DNA of 64,000 nt, from the NCBI GenBank assembly GCA_008931825.1, contig QXVZ01010945.1:1-64000 (forward strand). The letters run 5' to 3'. Numbering within the stretch: the first letter of the stretch is position 1; the number at the start of each line of letters is the position of its first letter. This DNA comes from Phallusia fumigata (lineage: Eukaryota > Chordata > Ascidiacea > Phlebobranchia > Ascidiidae). Shown one piece after another: positions 1-9,075 of the stretch. The notes under the pieces were generated by a model, which was not told the DNA's origin, searched no databases, and worked only from the letters and a program-made list of their open reading frames with translations. Position numbers and translations under genes: made by a program.

Positions 1-893
1 GGATTGGAAGCGTTGGATCAGAGTTGGCTGCGAAGGTAAGTCGTTTCCAGATGAACAGAAATGTGACAGTTTCTGTTTAAACGACGAAATATTCGTTCAT
101 GCTGATATCAATACAAGAATATGTAGTTTGTTGCAAGACATTAACATTGTAATATTTTGTTACCAGCGAATATGTTTCGTGCATGTCGCTGGGCTTTCGT
201 TGCCATATGTTTTTGATGGACTTTGTAGCTAATATTAATTTTGCTAATTGACAAACTTTAAGCTTCAATCGCATTCAATTTTGTCTTTGCATCTGCGCAC
301 AAAACAACTATTTTTTTGAATGACCGAATCAATTAGTGGTTCATAGTAAACTACCAGTTTGACCAAGTAATCAAATATTTTCATGAGTAGATATGGACGA
401 GGTTAACAATCCGCTGTTAAGGCGAAAACGTTGATTGCAGACTTTATTATATAATATAAATGCAAATGACAGCCAATTTTTTGTTTTAAACACGTGTCGT
501 CTCAGCAATTTAGAAACCTCCTCCAGCTCCCGGCAAGCACTGTGATGTCACAAGCGCCAATCACATCAAACCACGTCACATCATTCGACCGCCAAGAATT
601 TGAGCGCCTTGCCTCCCGCAACTAATCAACACGTTCCAAATCCAACTCATTAATTGGTGCAAAGAAGTCACCCATTGGACGGATGAAGAGCGCTCCTGTG
701 ACGTTTCATAAGCCAGCGACTTGATTGGTTGGAAAAAGGAAAAAATGAACCCACGCTGCTTTGGCGTGGCGGTGTGTCATTCTTCTTTCGTAACTCGTGT
801 CGAAGGTAGGCAGCGTTCTGAAGCGGAAAGGTCTAAAGACGACTTGCAAGCTGAAAATATGCAGGTAATGTCTTTGTTGTGAATAATTTCTTT

Positions 894-949
894 GGTGTCG
901 ATACAGAAGTTAACTGGGGTGCACACTGGTTTGCTTCTGCACCGATACC
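894..949 (+). ncRNA. Intronic hairpin 1, left copy (GTGCAC loop)
   Basis: About 21 bases on each side pair with few mismatches (left side GGTGTCGATACAGAAGTTAA, right side ending CTTCTGCACCGATACC) around a loop containing GTGCAC at 919-924. It sits wholly inside intron 1 (865-1023). The size and stem length resemble a pre-miRNA. Confidence 0.55.
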
Positions 950-1187
950 AGTGTATAATTTGTAGCTTAAGTTTAGTCAACTTCTCAAATGCACGGTACT
1001 GCTGTTGGATCATTTTGTTTCAGGTCCTCGTGTGGCTTCTGATCAATGCTGTGATACCATCCACTGATTGCTCGACCGCCGCCTGGACATTTGAACTGAA
1101 GAAACGTCGTCAAAGAAATTAGCGTTAAAGAGGCAAGTAAATCTAACTTAAAATTAATTAATATTAGGTTGTGTAAGATTTTGGTAC

Positions 1188-1236
1188 GAGCATGGGAAGA
1201 CAGTATAACGTGCACTTATCCTGTCTTTGCATGTTC
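1188..1236 (+). ncRNA. Intronic hairpin 2, left copy (GTGCAC loop)
   Basis: The left side GAGCATGGGAAGACAG pairs with the right side CTGTCTTTGCATGTTC; GTGCAC is at 1210-1215. It lies in intron 2 (1137-1309). The stem is about 20 bp with two or three mismatches. Confidence 0.55.
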
Positions 1237-1385
1237 ACAAATTAAAAACTAAATCAAATAAAATCACATTTGACGCTGGAATCTTTGCACTGCACCTGTT
1301 TTTTCGCAGGTAAAAACGAAAGAATTTTCGTGTATTGGAGTGGAAGTGAACCAAGATAGAACAATGGTTTGAGATTGATTCAAGT

Positions 1386-1386
1386 N
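1386..1386. other. Single N at the point where the left arm lacks 1.67 kb
   Basis: Sequence before the N matches the third exon of the right copy; sequence after it matches the intron after the sixth exon. Everything between (6893-8566 in the right arm) is missing. A one-base N is typical of a scaffold join rather than of a sequenced deletion. Confidence 0.8.
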
Positions 1387-1466
1387 GAGCACATTACCAG
1401 TAAACGATTGTAAGCTTAAATGAAAAATATTGTTCTAGAATCAATTGATTAAACAAAATATGTTAC

Positions 1467-1505
1467 GTGAAGGCTAAACAGGGTGCACACTGTTTCACCT
1501 TCGCG
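1467..1505 (+). ncRNA. Intronic hairpin, left copy (GTGCAC loop), partner of 6776-6815
   Basis: GTGAAGGCTAAACAG pairs with TGTTTCACCTTCGC across a loop with GTGCAC at 1483-1488. It lies upstream of the acceptor at 1589, so it is in the intron before the last exon. Confidence 0.55.
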
Positions 1506-1871
1506 ATATGTTTTTGCTAAATGGTTTGCAATAGACTGTGTATAGATATGATTTTGCATATTTCTGTCTGTGGTATGTTTTTCTTTCAGGAACTTCTTGA
1601 AATTACCGCAGACAAGATGAACTCTTGGCAACTGGGATTGGAGAAGAGTTCTTCCTCCTTCGAATGGACTATCTCCACTTCATGATCGGATGGAGGTCAA
1701 GCTGGCAGAGGATCATCTCGCAATCAAGGATTTCTTCATCTTGGGACATTGCTCAAGTTGCAAGCAACATAGAAGACATTTGTACTCATATGTTTTGTGC
1801 TGCATATGTTATTAATCAACGATGTTGGAGTGAAATAAAATTTTTGATGTCCTTATTTTGATTGTTGACTT

Positions 1872-1912
1872 GTGAAGATGAACGTGGGTGCACACATGTT
1901 GATCTTCGTAAC
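1872..1912 (+). ncRNA. Hairpin downstream of the last exon, left copy (GTGCAC loop)
   Basis: GTGAAGATGAACGT pairs with ATGTTGATCTTCGTAAC; GTGCAC is at 1888-1893. It lies about 35 bases after the AATAAA of the presumed last exon, so either the signal is not always used or a further exon exists. A ctttcactgcag acceptor at about 2175 could begin such an exon. Confidence 0.5.
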
Positions 1913-2577
1913 TGCTTAGCGTTAAAAATATACCTTCTGTACTTGCGTAATTTCGTACCAACTGCCTTGTAATTTATTTCGTTTAATGTCAAAGCTATAC
2001 TTTTCTGTTTATTATAAGTTGTGTCATTCGTTACGTTTGTCGAATTAACCCTATATTACGAATTGAAATATAATTTCTTGTGGACTATTGGGTTTTGCCT
2101 GCCAACTGTCGTTTCTATTAATGTAGGTGCAGATGTTTGTTTTTGTATGTATTCTTATTTTCTTTCACTGCAGTTGCTTGTATCGCTGTAGCATCGTGTC
2201 TGTCGTCATATTGCACACTTTGCTATTTCACCGATGTTACCGCTTGCTTAGATGTGCAGTTTGCAGTAGGATTCGTATAAATGCATTTACAGTGATGGTG
2301 TGACATAAACATTTTATCTAAGTTTTCGAAAAAATGCTAAATATTGGAGGGCCCACTTCCTCTCTGCATCGTTTTTTTTGGTGGCAAAAAGTAAGTTGTC
2401 GTTGTTCATACGTTGGTCTTGTATCGTTCGTTTCCGTTTAGCGGTTTAAAGTGACCGTTTGTTTCGTAGTTTGCACATTAAACGGTTGCCCCACAGACCG
2501 CTCATAGTTTGGTATGTAGGTGTTTTGGAAGGGGAACTAAAAAAAAATGTCACGAACTTCCTTCATAAGAACCCGCC

Positions 2578-3768
2578 GGGTTCGAACCCATGACTGTCAT
2601 CTTCCCTCATGATCCGGCCTCTCCCTCATGATAGCAGACTAACCACTACACTAACGAGCTGCTTGGAAGTGAACGAGCAAATGTTAAACATGTCTGTAGA
2701 ACCCCCAATCAAGAACATAGAGCCAAGCTATGAATTTGTGACACTAAAATCCTACAAAGCAAGAAGTCTGTGGATCAAAGCCCAGGAACGAAACAATTAT
2801 AAACTCTGAATTTGTTTTACAGCAAGTTTAGTTTGCCGATAGTTAAGAAAATTATTTCATCCTTCATCTTGCATCTGATGTCGTGGTGCAATGGCGATGT
2901 CTCTGGCTTCATAATACAGGCACCAGAGTTCGAAACTCATCTCAGTAAGTCTTTTGCAAAGGATCAAGTTTTTTGCATCAGTACATTTACGTAAAATATT
3001 ACAAGTCATTTTTATCAAAAATAAAACATAGATTTTAGCCGCTATTTCTATTTGCTTAGCATAGGTGGTACTTACCTCCCAATCCTCTCATCCATAGATT
3101 CTTTCCAGCATCCGATGAAGGAGGTGATGGATAGCGTAGTGGTGTTCGAACCTATGACCGCAAGACCGTGTATGACCGCCGCGCCGCATATTAACCTACC
3201 TGCCTGCCTGTCAACCTGCCTGCCTACCTAACCACTACACTACCGAGCTGCTTGGGCAACCCTCAACAAATCGTATACATGACTAAATCTCTTGTCAAAA
3301 AGTCGTACAAAATAAAGAGTTGAACAAGTACATGAGAATCCGCCCATTCGCCGTGCAGCTTCTCTGGTGTAGTGGTGATTGACTTGGTTCTCCAGGTCCA
3401 TGGATTGGGTTCAGTTCCCACTTCGTGCATTCAGTCGCTGCTGTCAGGATATTTGTTTTAGGATTATTTTAAAATCTTTTTTAAATTTGCGATGAAAAAA
3501 ACCCACAAACTTAACAATTTTCGGGCGGTTTGTCGTCTCCGCTGGTGGAGCAGTGGTGAAATTCTACAGCTCACAACTTGCAGATTCGGGTTCGAATCTC
3601 CAGAATTGTTTGTCAAATTCTTACATTTTTTCCTCACAGAATGAAAACAAAAACTTATTAGGACCATTTGAACCGTCGGTGGTCGTCACCAGTCGTGGCG
3701 TAGAGGTTAAGTCACTTGATTCTCAATCCTCTCGCCACCGTTCGAACCCCGGTAAAGATAGAATCTTT
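2578..3768. repeat. Array of tRNA-like modules, left arm
   Basis: Seven modules of about 65-110 bases each carry a recognisable RNA polymerase III-type A box and B box: 2578-2662 (minus), 2705-2783 (plus, degenerate), 2878-2944 (plus), 3145-3254 (minus, with a CCTG microsatellite), 3360-3424 (plus), 3540-3606 (plus) and 3690-3768 (plus). Typical boxes are TAGTGTAGTGG or TGGCGTAGAGG, and GGGTTCGAACCC. The bodies differ, so they are not tandem copies of one unit. None was folded to a convincing functional tRNA by eye, so I call them tRNA-derived rather than tRNA genes. Confidence 0.65.
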
Positions 3769-4080
3769 CCCCGGTAACCGATAACACACTTCGGGTTCGA
3801 ACGATGCCCCCCTGATAAATCTTCACTGGTGATCCTCCTTCAGAGGTCTGACCCGATAAACTTCTCATCCCTCGCTCCTCCTGACTCATTGGGCATAACC
3901 CTTGAGCGAGCTTACCCACTTAAGATAATCTCATCCCTCCCTCCTCCTAACTACAAGCCATTCCCTTGTGCATAACCCAGGTACCTTAGATCATAGGAAC
4001 AGGAAATTATTTTGTTTGCCAAAGCTAAATGTAAGGGAAAGAGCAATTGATATTCGAGTTTAGCCCTTAGACCGAAGGGG

Positions 4081-4147
4081 CCTCGCGCGGTGTAGTGGGT
4101 AGTAAGAGAGTCCCGGAACCAAAGGTATGGTGGTTCAAAGCCCCCTC
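4081..4147 (+). repeat. tRNA-like module in the palindrome spacer
   Basis: GGTGTAGTGGGTAGTAAGAG resembles an A box and TGGTGGTTCAAAGCCCC resembles a B box. It has no partner in the other arm because it lies in the unpaired spacer. Confidence 0.45.
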
Positions 4148-4159
4148 CCAAGTGTCTAG

Positions 4160-4300
4160 CAGCGTCGCGAAGCGACGCTGCAAAGGCGCCGAAGGCGCCT
4201 AACGCAATAAAGTCCCCCCCCAAGTGTATGAATGCAGCGGAGCGAAGCGGAGCTGCAGGCGCCGAAGGCGCCTCACCACCTTCAGGCGCCGAAGGCGCCT
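4160..4300. repeat. Cluster of GAA-triloop mini-hairpins
   Basis: Three identical 17-mers AGGCGCCGAAGGCGCCT (4184-4200, 4257-4273, 4284-4300) each form a 7-bp stem closed by GAA. At 4160-4180 a 9-bp stem with core GTCGCGAAGCGAC has the same loop, and 4234-4256 has a weaker relative. The cluster is GC-rich inside AT-rich DNA and lies in the spacer of the inverted repeat. The core GCGAAGC is known as an unusually stable DNA mini-hairpin. Confidence 0.75.
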
Positions 4301-4621
4301 CAAACCTACAGATCATTTTAGTTAAATATAGTATAAGTGCTGCAAAATTTTTGCAAAATCCCCTTTAGCTGTGGCTTTTTTTAGGTTGGGTTAGGTTGGT
4401 TCTGTTGATGATGCAATGATCAATTGGAAGGGCGAGGGATGAGATTATCTTATGCGGGGGAAGTTCGCTCATGGGTTATGCCCAATGGGATGACTTAGAG
4501 TCAGGAGGAGCGAGGGATGAGAAGTTTATCGGGTCAGACCTCTGAAGGAGGATCACCAGTGAAGATTTATCAGGGGGGCAACGTTCGAACCCGAAGTGTG
4601 TTATCGGTTACCGGGGAAAGA

Positions 4622-5766
4622 TTCTATCGTTACCGGGGTTCGAACGGTGGCGAGAGGATTGAGAAGCAAGTGACTTAACCTCTACGCCACGACTGGTGAC
4701 GACCACCGACGGTTCAAATGGTCCTAATAAGTTTTTGTTTTCAGTCAGCGGGAAAAAAAAGAGAGCATTGGCCAAACAGTTTCGGAGATTCGAACCCAAA
4801 CCAGAGGTTTGTGAACAATGGAACTTAACCACTGCTCCACCATCGGAGACGACAAATCCACAAAAAATTGTTAACTTTAAGGTTTTATTTTCATTTCAAT
4901 TAAAATAATTTAAAAATGTATTGTAGAAAAATATTTCGGACAGCATCGAATGAATGCACGAAGTGGGAATTGAACCCCAGACCCTGGACCTGGAGAACCA
5001 AGTCAGTTACCACCACACCAGAGAGGCTGCACGGCGAATGGGCGGATTCTCATGTCCTTGTTGAAATCTTTATTTTGTACGACTTTTTGACAAGAGATTT
5101 AGTCATGTATACGATTTGTTGAGGGGGGGCCAAGCAGCTCGGTAGTGTAGTGGTTAGGCAGGCAGGCAGGCAGGTAGGTTTATATGCGGCGCGGCGGTCA
5201 TACACGGTCTTGCGGTCATAGGTTCGAACACCACTACGCTATGCACCACCTCCTTCATCAGATGCTGGAAAGAATCTATGGATGAGAGGATTGGGAAGTA
5301 AGTACCACCTATGCTAAGCAAATAGAAATAGCGGCTAAAACATATGTTTAATTTTTGAAAAAAATTACTTGTAATATTTTTAGCTAAATGCAAAAGACTT
5401 ACGACATCTGAGGAGGTTTCGAACCCAAGCGACTGACTTCTGTGTCTAGACTCTCACGACATGAGATGCAAGCTGAAGGATGAAATGATTTTCTTAACTA
5501 AAGGAAAACTAAAGTAAAAAACAGATTATGAAGTCGGTTCGTTCCTGGGCTTTGAACCACAGACCTCTTGCGTTGTAGGCGAAGTTCATCACCACTAGAC
5601 CACCGGGATGGTTGGATCCATAGCTCGCTTCAATATTCTTGATAGAACTCCATTTTATAGAAATGCTTAAGATTTGTTGGCTCACTTCCAAGCAGCTCGT
5701 TAGTGTAGTGGTTAATCAGCACTCGACAGTCAGGCGTTCGGACAGTCATGGGTTCGAACCCCACGG
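4622..5766. repeat. Array of tRNA-like modules, right arm
   Basis: This mirrors the left array: 4622-4697 (minus), 4787-4850 (minus), 4962-5030 (minus), 5125-5235 (plus), 5404-5470 (minus), 5541-5610 (minus) and 5690-5766 (plus). The last has TTAGTGTAGTGGTTAATC followed by a GGGTTCGAACCCC B box. The modules here are often better preserved than their left partners, for example 5541-5610 against 2705-2783. Confidence 0.65.
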
Positions 5767-6361
5767 TCGTAACTTTTGGATCACAGTCACACGATTTTGT
5801 TCAAGTCTTGTAACTCCAAAACATCTATAAACTCTACCACATCCAATGATCGGACCGGGGTGACAACCGTTGTAGGCGACTTCTAAACTGATAGCGATTT
5901 AATACAATGTTTGGAGGGGGTGATTAAGAAGCAGTTAATTAAGCAGCGGCGCAATTTCAGAGCTTCAGGGAGGGGGATAATTACCAAACTATCTCTACAT
6001 ATCCTAATATGGTCTTAGCGACGAGTAACTCAATCACAGCGAATTGTTACGTGTATGAAGCGAAGCAAATAACAAACACAAGGATCTATTTAACACAGAA
6101 ACTAAAATTTAATTCATAAACGGGATTAATTCGATAAACCGAACGAATGAAACATCTCAATTAAAAGGTCGCTACATAAATGAAAACTTATATTTAGTAA
6201 AATTGACAAGTGATAAAAATTAATACGCGGTAAGTAAATGTTAAAAACGAGAGTTAGTAGAATTTTATAAAATGCAGTAAATAAGAGTTATACAAGGTTG
6301 GTAGGAAATGATTAAAATACGGAAGTATTAGGGAAATGTATATTTTTAACGCTAAGCAGTT

Positions 6362-6402
6362 ACGAAGATCAACATGTGTGCACCCACGTTCATCTTCACA
6401 AA
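6362..6402 (-). ncRNA. Hairpin downstream of the last exon, right copy (GTGCAC loop)
   Basis: This is the inverted counterpart of 1872-1912, with both sides of the stem kept and GTGCAC at 6378-6383. Confidence 0.5.
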
Positions 6403-6775
6403 TCAACAATCAAAATAAGGAAATCAAATATTGTATTTCACTCCAACATAGTTGATTAATAACATATGCAGCACAAAACATATGAGTACAAATGTCTTCT
6501 ACGTTGCTTGCAACTTGATGAGCTATGTCCGAAGATGAAGAAATCCTTGATTGCGAGATTATCCGCTGGCAGCTTGACCTCCATCCGATCATGAAGCGGA
6601 GATTGTCCATGCGAAAGAAGAAAAACTCTCCTCCAATCCCAGTCCAGTTGCCAAGAGTTCATCTTGTCTGCGGTAATTTCAAGAAGTTCCTGAAAGAAAA
6701 ACATACCACAGACAGAAATATGCAAAATCATATCTATACACAGTCTATTGCAAACCATTTAGCAAAAACATACCG

Positions 6776-6815
6776 CGAAGGCGAAACAGTGTGCACCCTG
6801 TTTAGCCTTCACCTA
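6776..6815 (-). ncRNA. Intronic hairpin, right copy (GTGCAC loop)
   Basis: This is the counterpart of 1467-1505 in the 6690-6899 intron, with GTGCAC at 6791-6796. One stem base differs between the copies (A left, G right on the sense strand), and the stem remains. Confidence 0.55.
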
Positions 6816-7094
6816 TCAAATTTTGTTTAATCAATTGATTCTAGAACAATATTTTTCAATTAAGCTTACAATCGTTTACTGGTAATGTGCTCGACTCACC
6901 TGCTGAGCACTGAATGTTTTCAATCAGCTGTCCGTTTCAAATCCAAGCAGTCCTTCAAGCAATGATGGTCTCCTGTGATCAGTGCTGGTCCAAGGTTCTG
7001 AAGCAAAAACGTGCGGGAATAACAAAGCGAGAAATAGAAGATATTAGTGATGCTAAGTTATTAAATAAAAGTGTTTAGGACACTCAAATCTAAT

Positions 7095-7140
7095 GGCGTA
7101 CAAGGGGTGGTCAGCGTGCACTCTGTACCACCTCCGTATT
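7095..7140 (-). ncRNA. Intronic hairpin found only in the right arm (GTGCAC loop)
   Basis: The plus-strand sides GGCGTACAAGGGGTGGTCAG and CTGTACCACCTCCGTATT pair around GTGCAC at 7116-7121. It lies in the 6998-7795 intron, inside the segment absent from the left arm. Its stem is unrelated to the other stems. Confidence 0.55.
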
Positions 7141-7582
7141 AAGTTTATTTCGTTTTATAGACAAATATTTCAATAACGTTTGATTAGTTTGTAACGTTTT
7201 GGCTTGAATATTGTATTGACGTAATGCTTAAATCCAATCTCATGTCGTAATGTGCCTTCTGGGTTCGTACCAGTCAGTCCCAGCGAAAGCTCACATAGTT
7301 TATATCGCGTGACCACCACTCCTAAATGACCTGTTCTTGCACCCGGTACGGATGCATGCGTTACGTGGCCGACCGCAATGGTATTTTATCGATCGACCGC
7401 AATGGTATGTTGGTTTATTGAAGTTGTGTTTTATGCATATATTGAGCTTGGTAATCGTGTGTTGTCATTCTACTCTTGGCCTTGGCTTGGTAGGATCTTT
7501 GCTACCGGAGCCTTCTAAATTACGTGTTGGTGTCTTCTAATAAACAATACTAACCAAAGGTATTGTGAGTCCAATTGTCAAG

Positions 7583-7631
7583 TAGGAACACGTTAGGTAC
7601 ATAGGGTCCTAACACACAAAACCCTACAAGT
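7583..7631 (-). ncRNA. Second small hairpin in the 6998-7795 intron
   Basis: GTAGGAACACGTTAGG pairs with CCTAACACACAAAACCCTAC around a short loop. There is no GTGCAC core and the outer stem has a bulge, so it may be chance. The intron also has two near copies of GACCGCAATGGTAT at about 7371 and 7396. Confidence 0.3.
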
Positions 7632-7988
7632 TACTTGAAAAATTGATTTCAACTTAACTTTGTAAATGCGGGTTGTCTGATTCGTAGTCCCTTTTGTTTC
7701 TTTCTCCGTCGAAGTAATACTCGACTACAAAAACAATTATAAGTTGAATTCAAACACACACTTTACGTACAAATATTTTATTGGTGTTTGCTTACTTTTG
7801 TTGCGTGATGCTTCGAATAACATGTTCCGGATACCTCCATTGCTTTTGCTGCTGCAGGATTGGAAATTCATTTCATGTTTTGGAAAGATGTTGGACAGAC
7901 ATCTGCAAAGAAACTAACAACAGAAGTTCTATGATGACATCAGTTCTGAACTACCATGTGTTGTTTGGAAAATGCGTTAATATTTTGA

Positions 7989-8125
7989 GGTGGACACTTC
8001 TACCGATGCTGACAACCGAATAGTCAACGGAACACAAGTGACATGCAAAATAGTAAGTGCAACATGCAAATCATTACGAAAAATCCGGGCTCACTATTCG
8101 GAGCAGCAACAGGGAAGTGTTCACC
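7989..8125 (-). ncRNA. Long intronic hairpin in the 7903-8183 intron
   Basis: The arms at 7989-8025 and 8091-8125 pair over roughly 30 positions (GGTGGACACTTC and CCGAATAGTC on one side, CTATTCGG and GAAGTGTTCACC on the other) with a loop of about 65 bases. The stem is longer than in the GTGCAC hairpins and has internal mismatches as in pre-miRNAs. It has no GTGCAC core. Confidence 0.5.
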
Positions 8126-8357
8126 AAACTTACGTTGTATTCTGCCTAGTTCGAATTTAATACAACTTTAAATGCTTACTTACATTAAGCAGTTGGCTAC
8201 TGTGGACACGTTGACTTGTATCTCGCTTCCGCTCTTGTGAATTCATGTCGAAACGGGTTTGGACGAAAATCTGCAACAAACCTATAAGATCAAAATTCGT
8301 TTTTTATTGGTTCTACATATTTTAATGTATGTGGTTAGCATGATATATAGTTTTGCC

Positions 8358-8460
8358 GCATATTTAACGCTCAGTTCACTGACACTTCTAACCTCACACA
8401 ATATAACGGCCTGCCTCACACACACTAAGTCGTCAGTGAACTACGAGTCGTCAAATATGC
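8358..8460 (-). ncRNA. Long intronic hairpin in the 8271-8565 intron
   Basis: The arms GCATATTTAACG...CAGTTCACTGAC and GTCAGTGAACT...CAAATATGC pair over about 28 bp with small bulges, around a loop of about 40 bases. It is the only strong structure in this intron. Confidence 0.5.
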
Positions 8461-8710
8461 AGTTTGGTGACAAACCCAAACAAGCAAACAAGTATATCTG
8501 TGTAAATAAACATTGCAACATTAGTAGAAATAAGCCAGAAATAAGTTAGTAATCTTTCGACAGTAACTTGAATCAATCTCAAACCATTGTTCTATCTTGG
8601 TTCTCTTCCACTCCAATACACGAAAACTCTTTCTTCATCTGCGAAAAACAGGTGAAGTGCAAAGATTCCAGCGTCAAATGTGATTTTATTCGATAAAAAT
8701 TTTAATATGC

Positions 8711-8759
8711 TAACATGCGAAGACAGGATAAGTGCACGTTATACTGTCTTCCCATGCTC
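8711..8759 (-). ncRNA. Intronic hairpin 2, right copy (GTGCAC loop)
   Basis: This is the counterpart of 1188-1236, in the 8639-8830 intron, with GTGCAC at 8732-8737 and both stem sides kept. Confidence 0.55.
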
Positions 8760-9019
8760 GTACTAAAATCTTACACGGTGTGATATCAGTTGATCTTAAG
8801 TAAGATATTTTCTTTGCATTTAGGACTTACTTGCCTTTATGCGCTAATTTCTTTAACTTTGTTTCTTCAGTTCTAATGTCCAGGCGGCGGTCGAGCAGTC
8901 AGTGGATGGTATCACAGCATTGATCAGAAGCCACAAGAGGACCTGAAACAAAATCACCCAACAGCAGTACCGTGCATTTGAAAAGTTGTCTAAACTTACT
9001 AAGCTACAAATTATACAAC

Positions 9020-9075
9020 GGTATCGGTGCAGAAGCAAACCAGTGTGCACCCCAGTTAACTTCTGTATCGACACC
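9020..9075 (-). ncRNA. Intronic hairpin 1, right copy (GTGCAC loop)
   Basis: This is the counterpart of 894-949, in the 8943-9105 intron, with GTGCAC at 9045-9050. A second copy of its outer half recurs at 9884 as part of the exact duplication. Confidence 0.55.

Larger units (their letters stand above)
780..1850 (+). ncRNA. Putative spliced non-coding host transcript, left copy (incomplete)
   Basis: Splice signals give an exon ending at 864 (CAG followed by gtaatg), exon 2 at 1024-1136, an exon starting at 1310 after ttttcgcag, and a last exon from 1590 after ttctttcag, with AATAAA at 1834-1839. The part between about 1386 (an N) and 1440 lacks the middle exons seen in the right copy. No frame runs through the joined exons, and frames present in one copy are shifted by indels in the other, so I read it as non-coding. 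Each intron that is present carries a hairpin with a GTGCAC core. The transcription start is not determined; 780 is only the edge of the well-conserved first exon. Confidence 0.6.
1..3940 (+). repeat. Left arm of a large imperfect inverted repeat
   Basis: This stretch reads as an imperfect reverse complement of 4430-9882. Segments that pair well include 60-270 with 9670-9870, 890-1380 with 8570-9077, 1440-1925 with 6350-6840, and 2570-3940 with 4430-5770. The part 1930-2570 pairs poorly with 5780-6340. The arm carries one copy of a spliced hairpin-bearing transcript on the plus strand, followed by tRNA-like modules. It lacks about 1.67 kb present in the right arm (6893-8566), exactly where a single N lies at 1386. 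The arm is seen directly in the sequence; whether it is a real palindrome or partly an assembly product is open. Confidence 0.85.

Noticed and set aside
1625-1861. A 78-codon frame in the last exon of the left hairpin gene
   Set aside because: In the right copy, indels put the same peptide in a different frame relation with the upstream part, as expected for non-coding sequence.
894-1912. The GTGCAC hairpins as insertions of one MITE family
   Set aside because: Only the loop is shared; the stems and flanks are unrelated, and each sits at one per intron.
6362-9075. H/ACA or C/D snoRNAs in the introns
   Set aside because: I see no paired hairpin-hinge-hairpin-ACA layout and no consistent C and D boxes flanking the stems.
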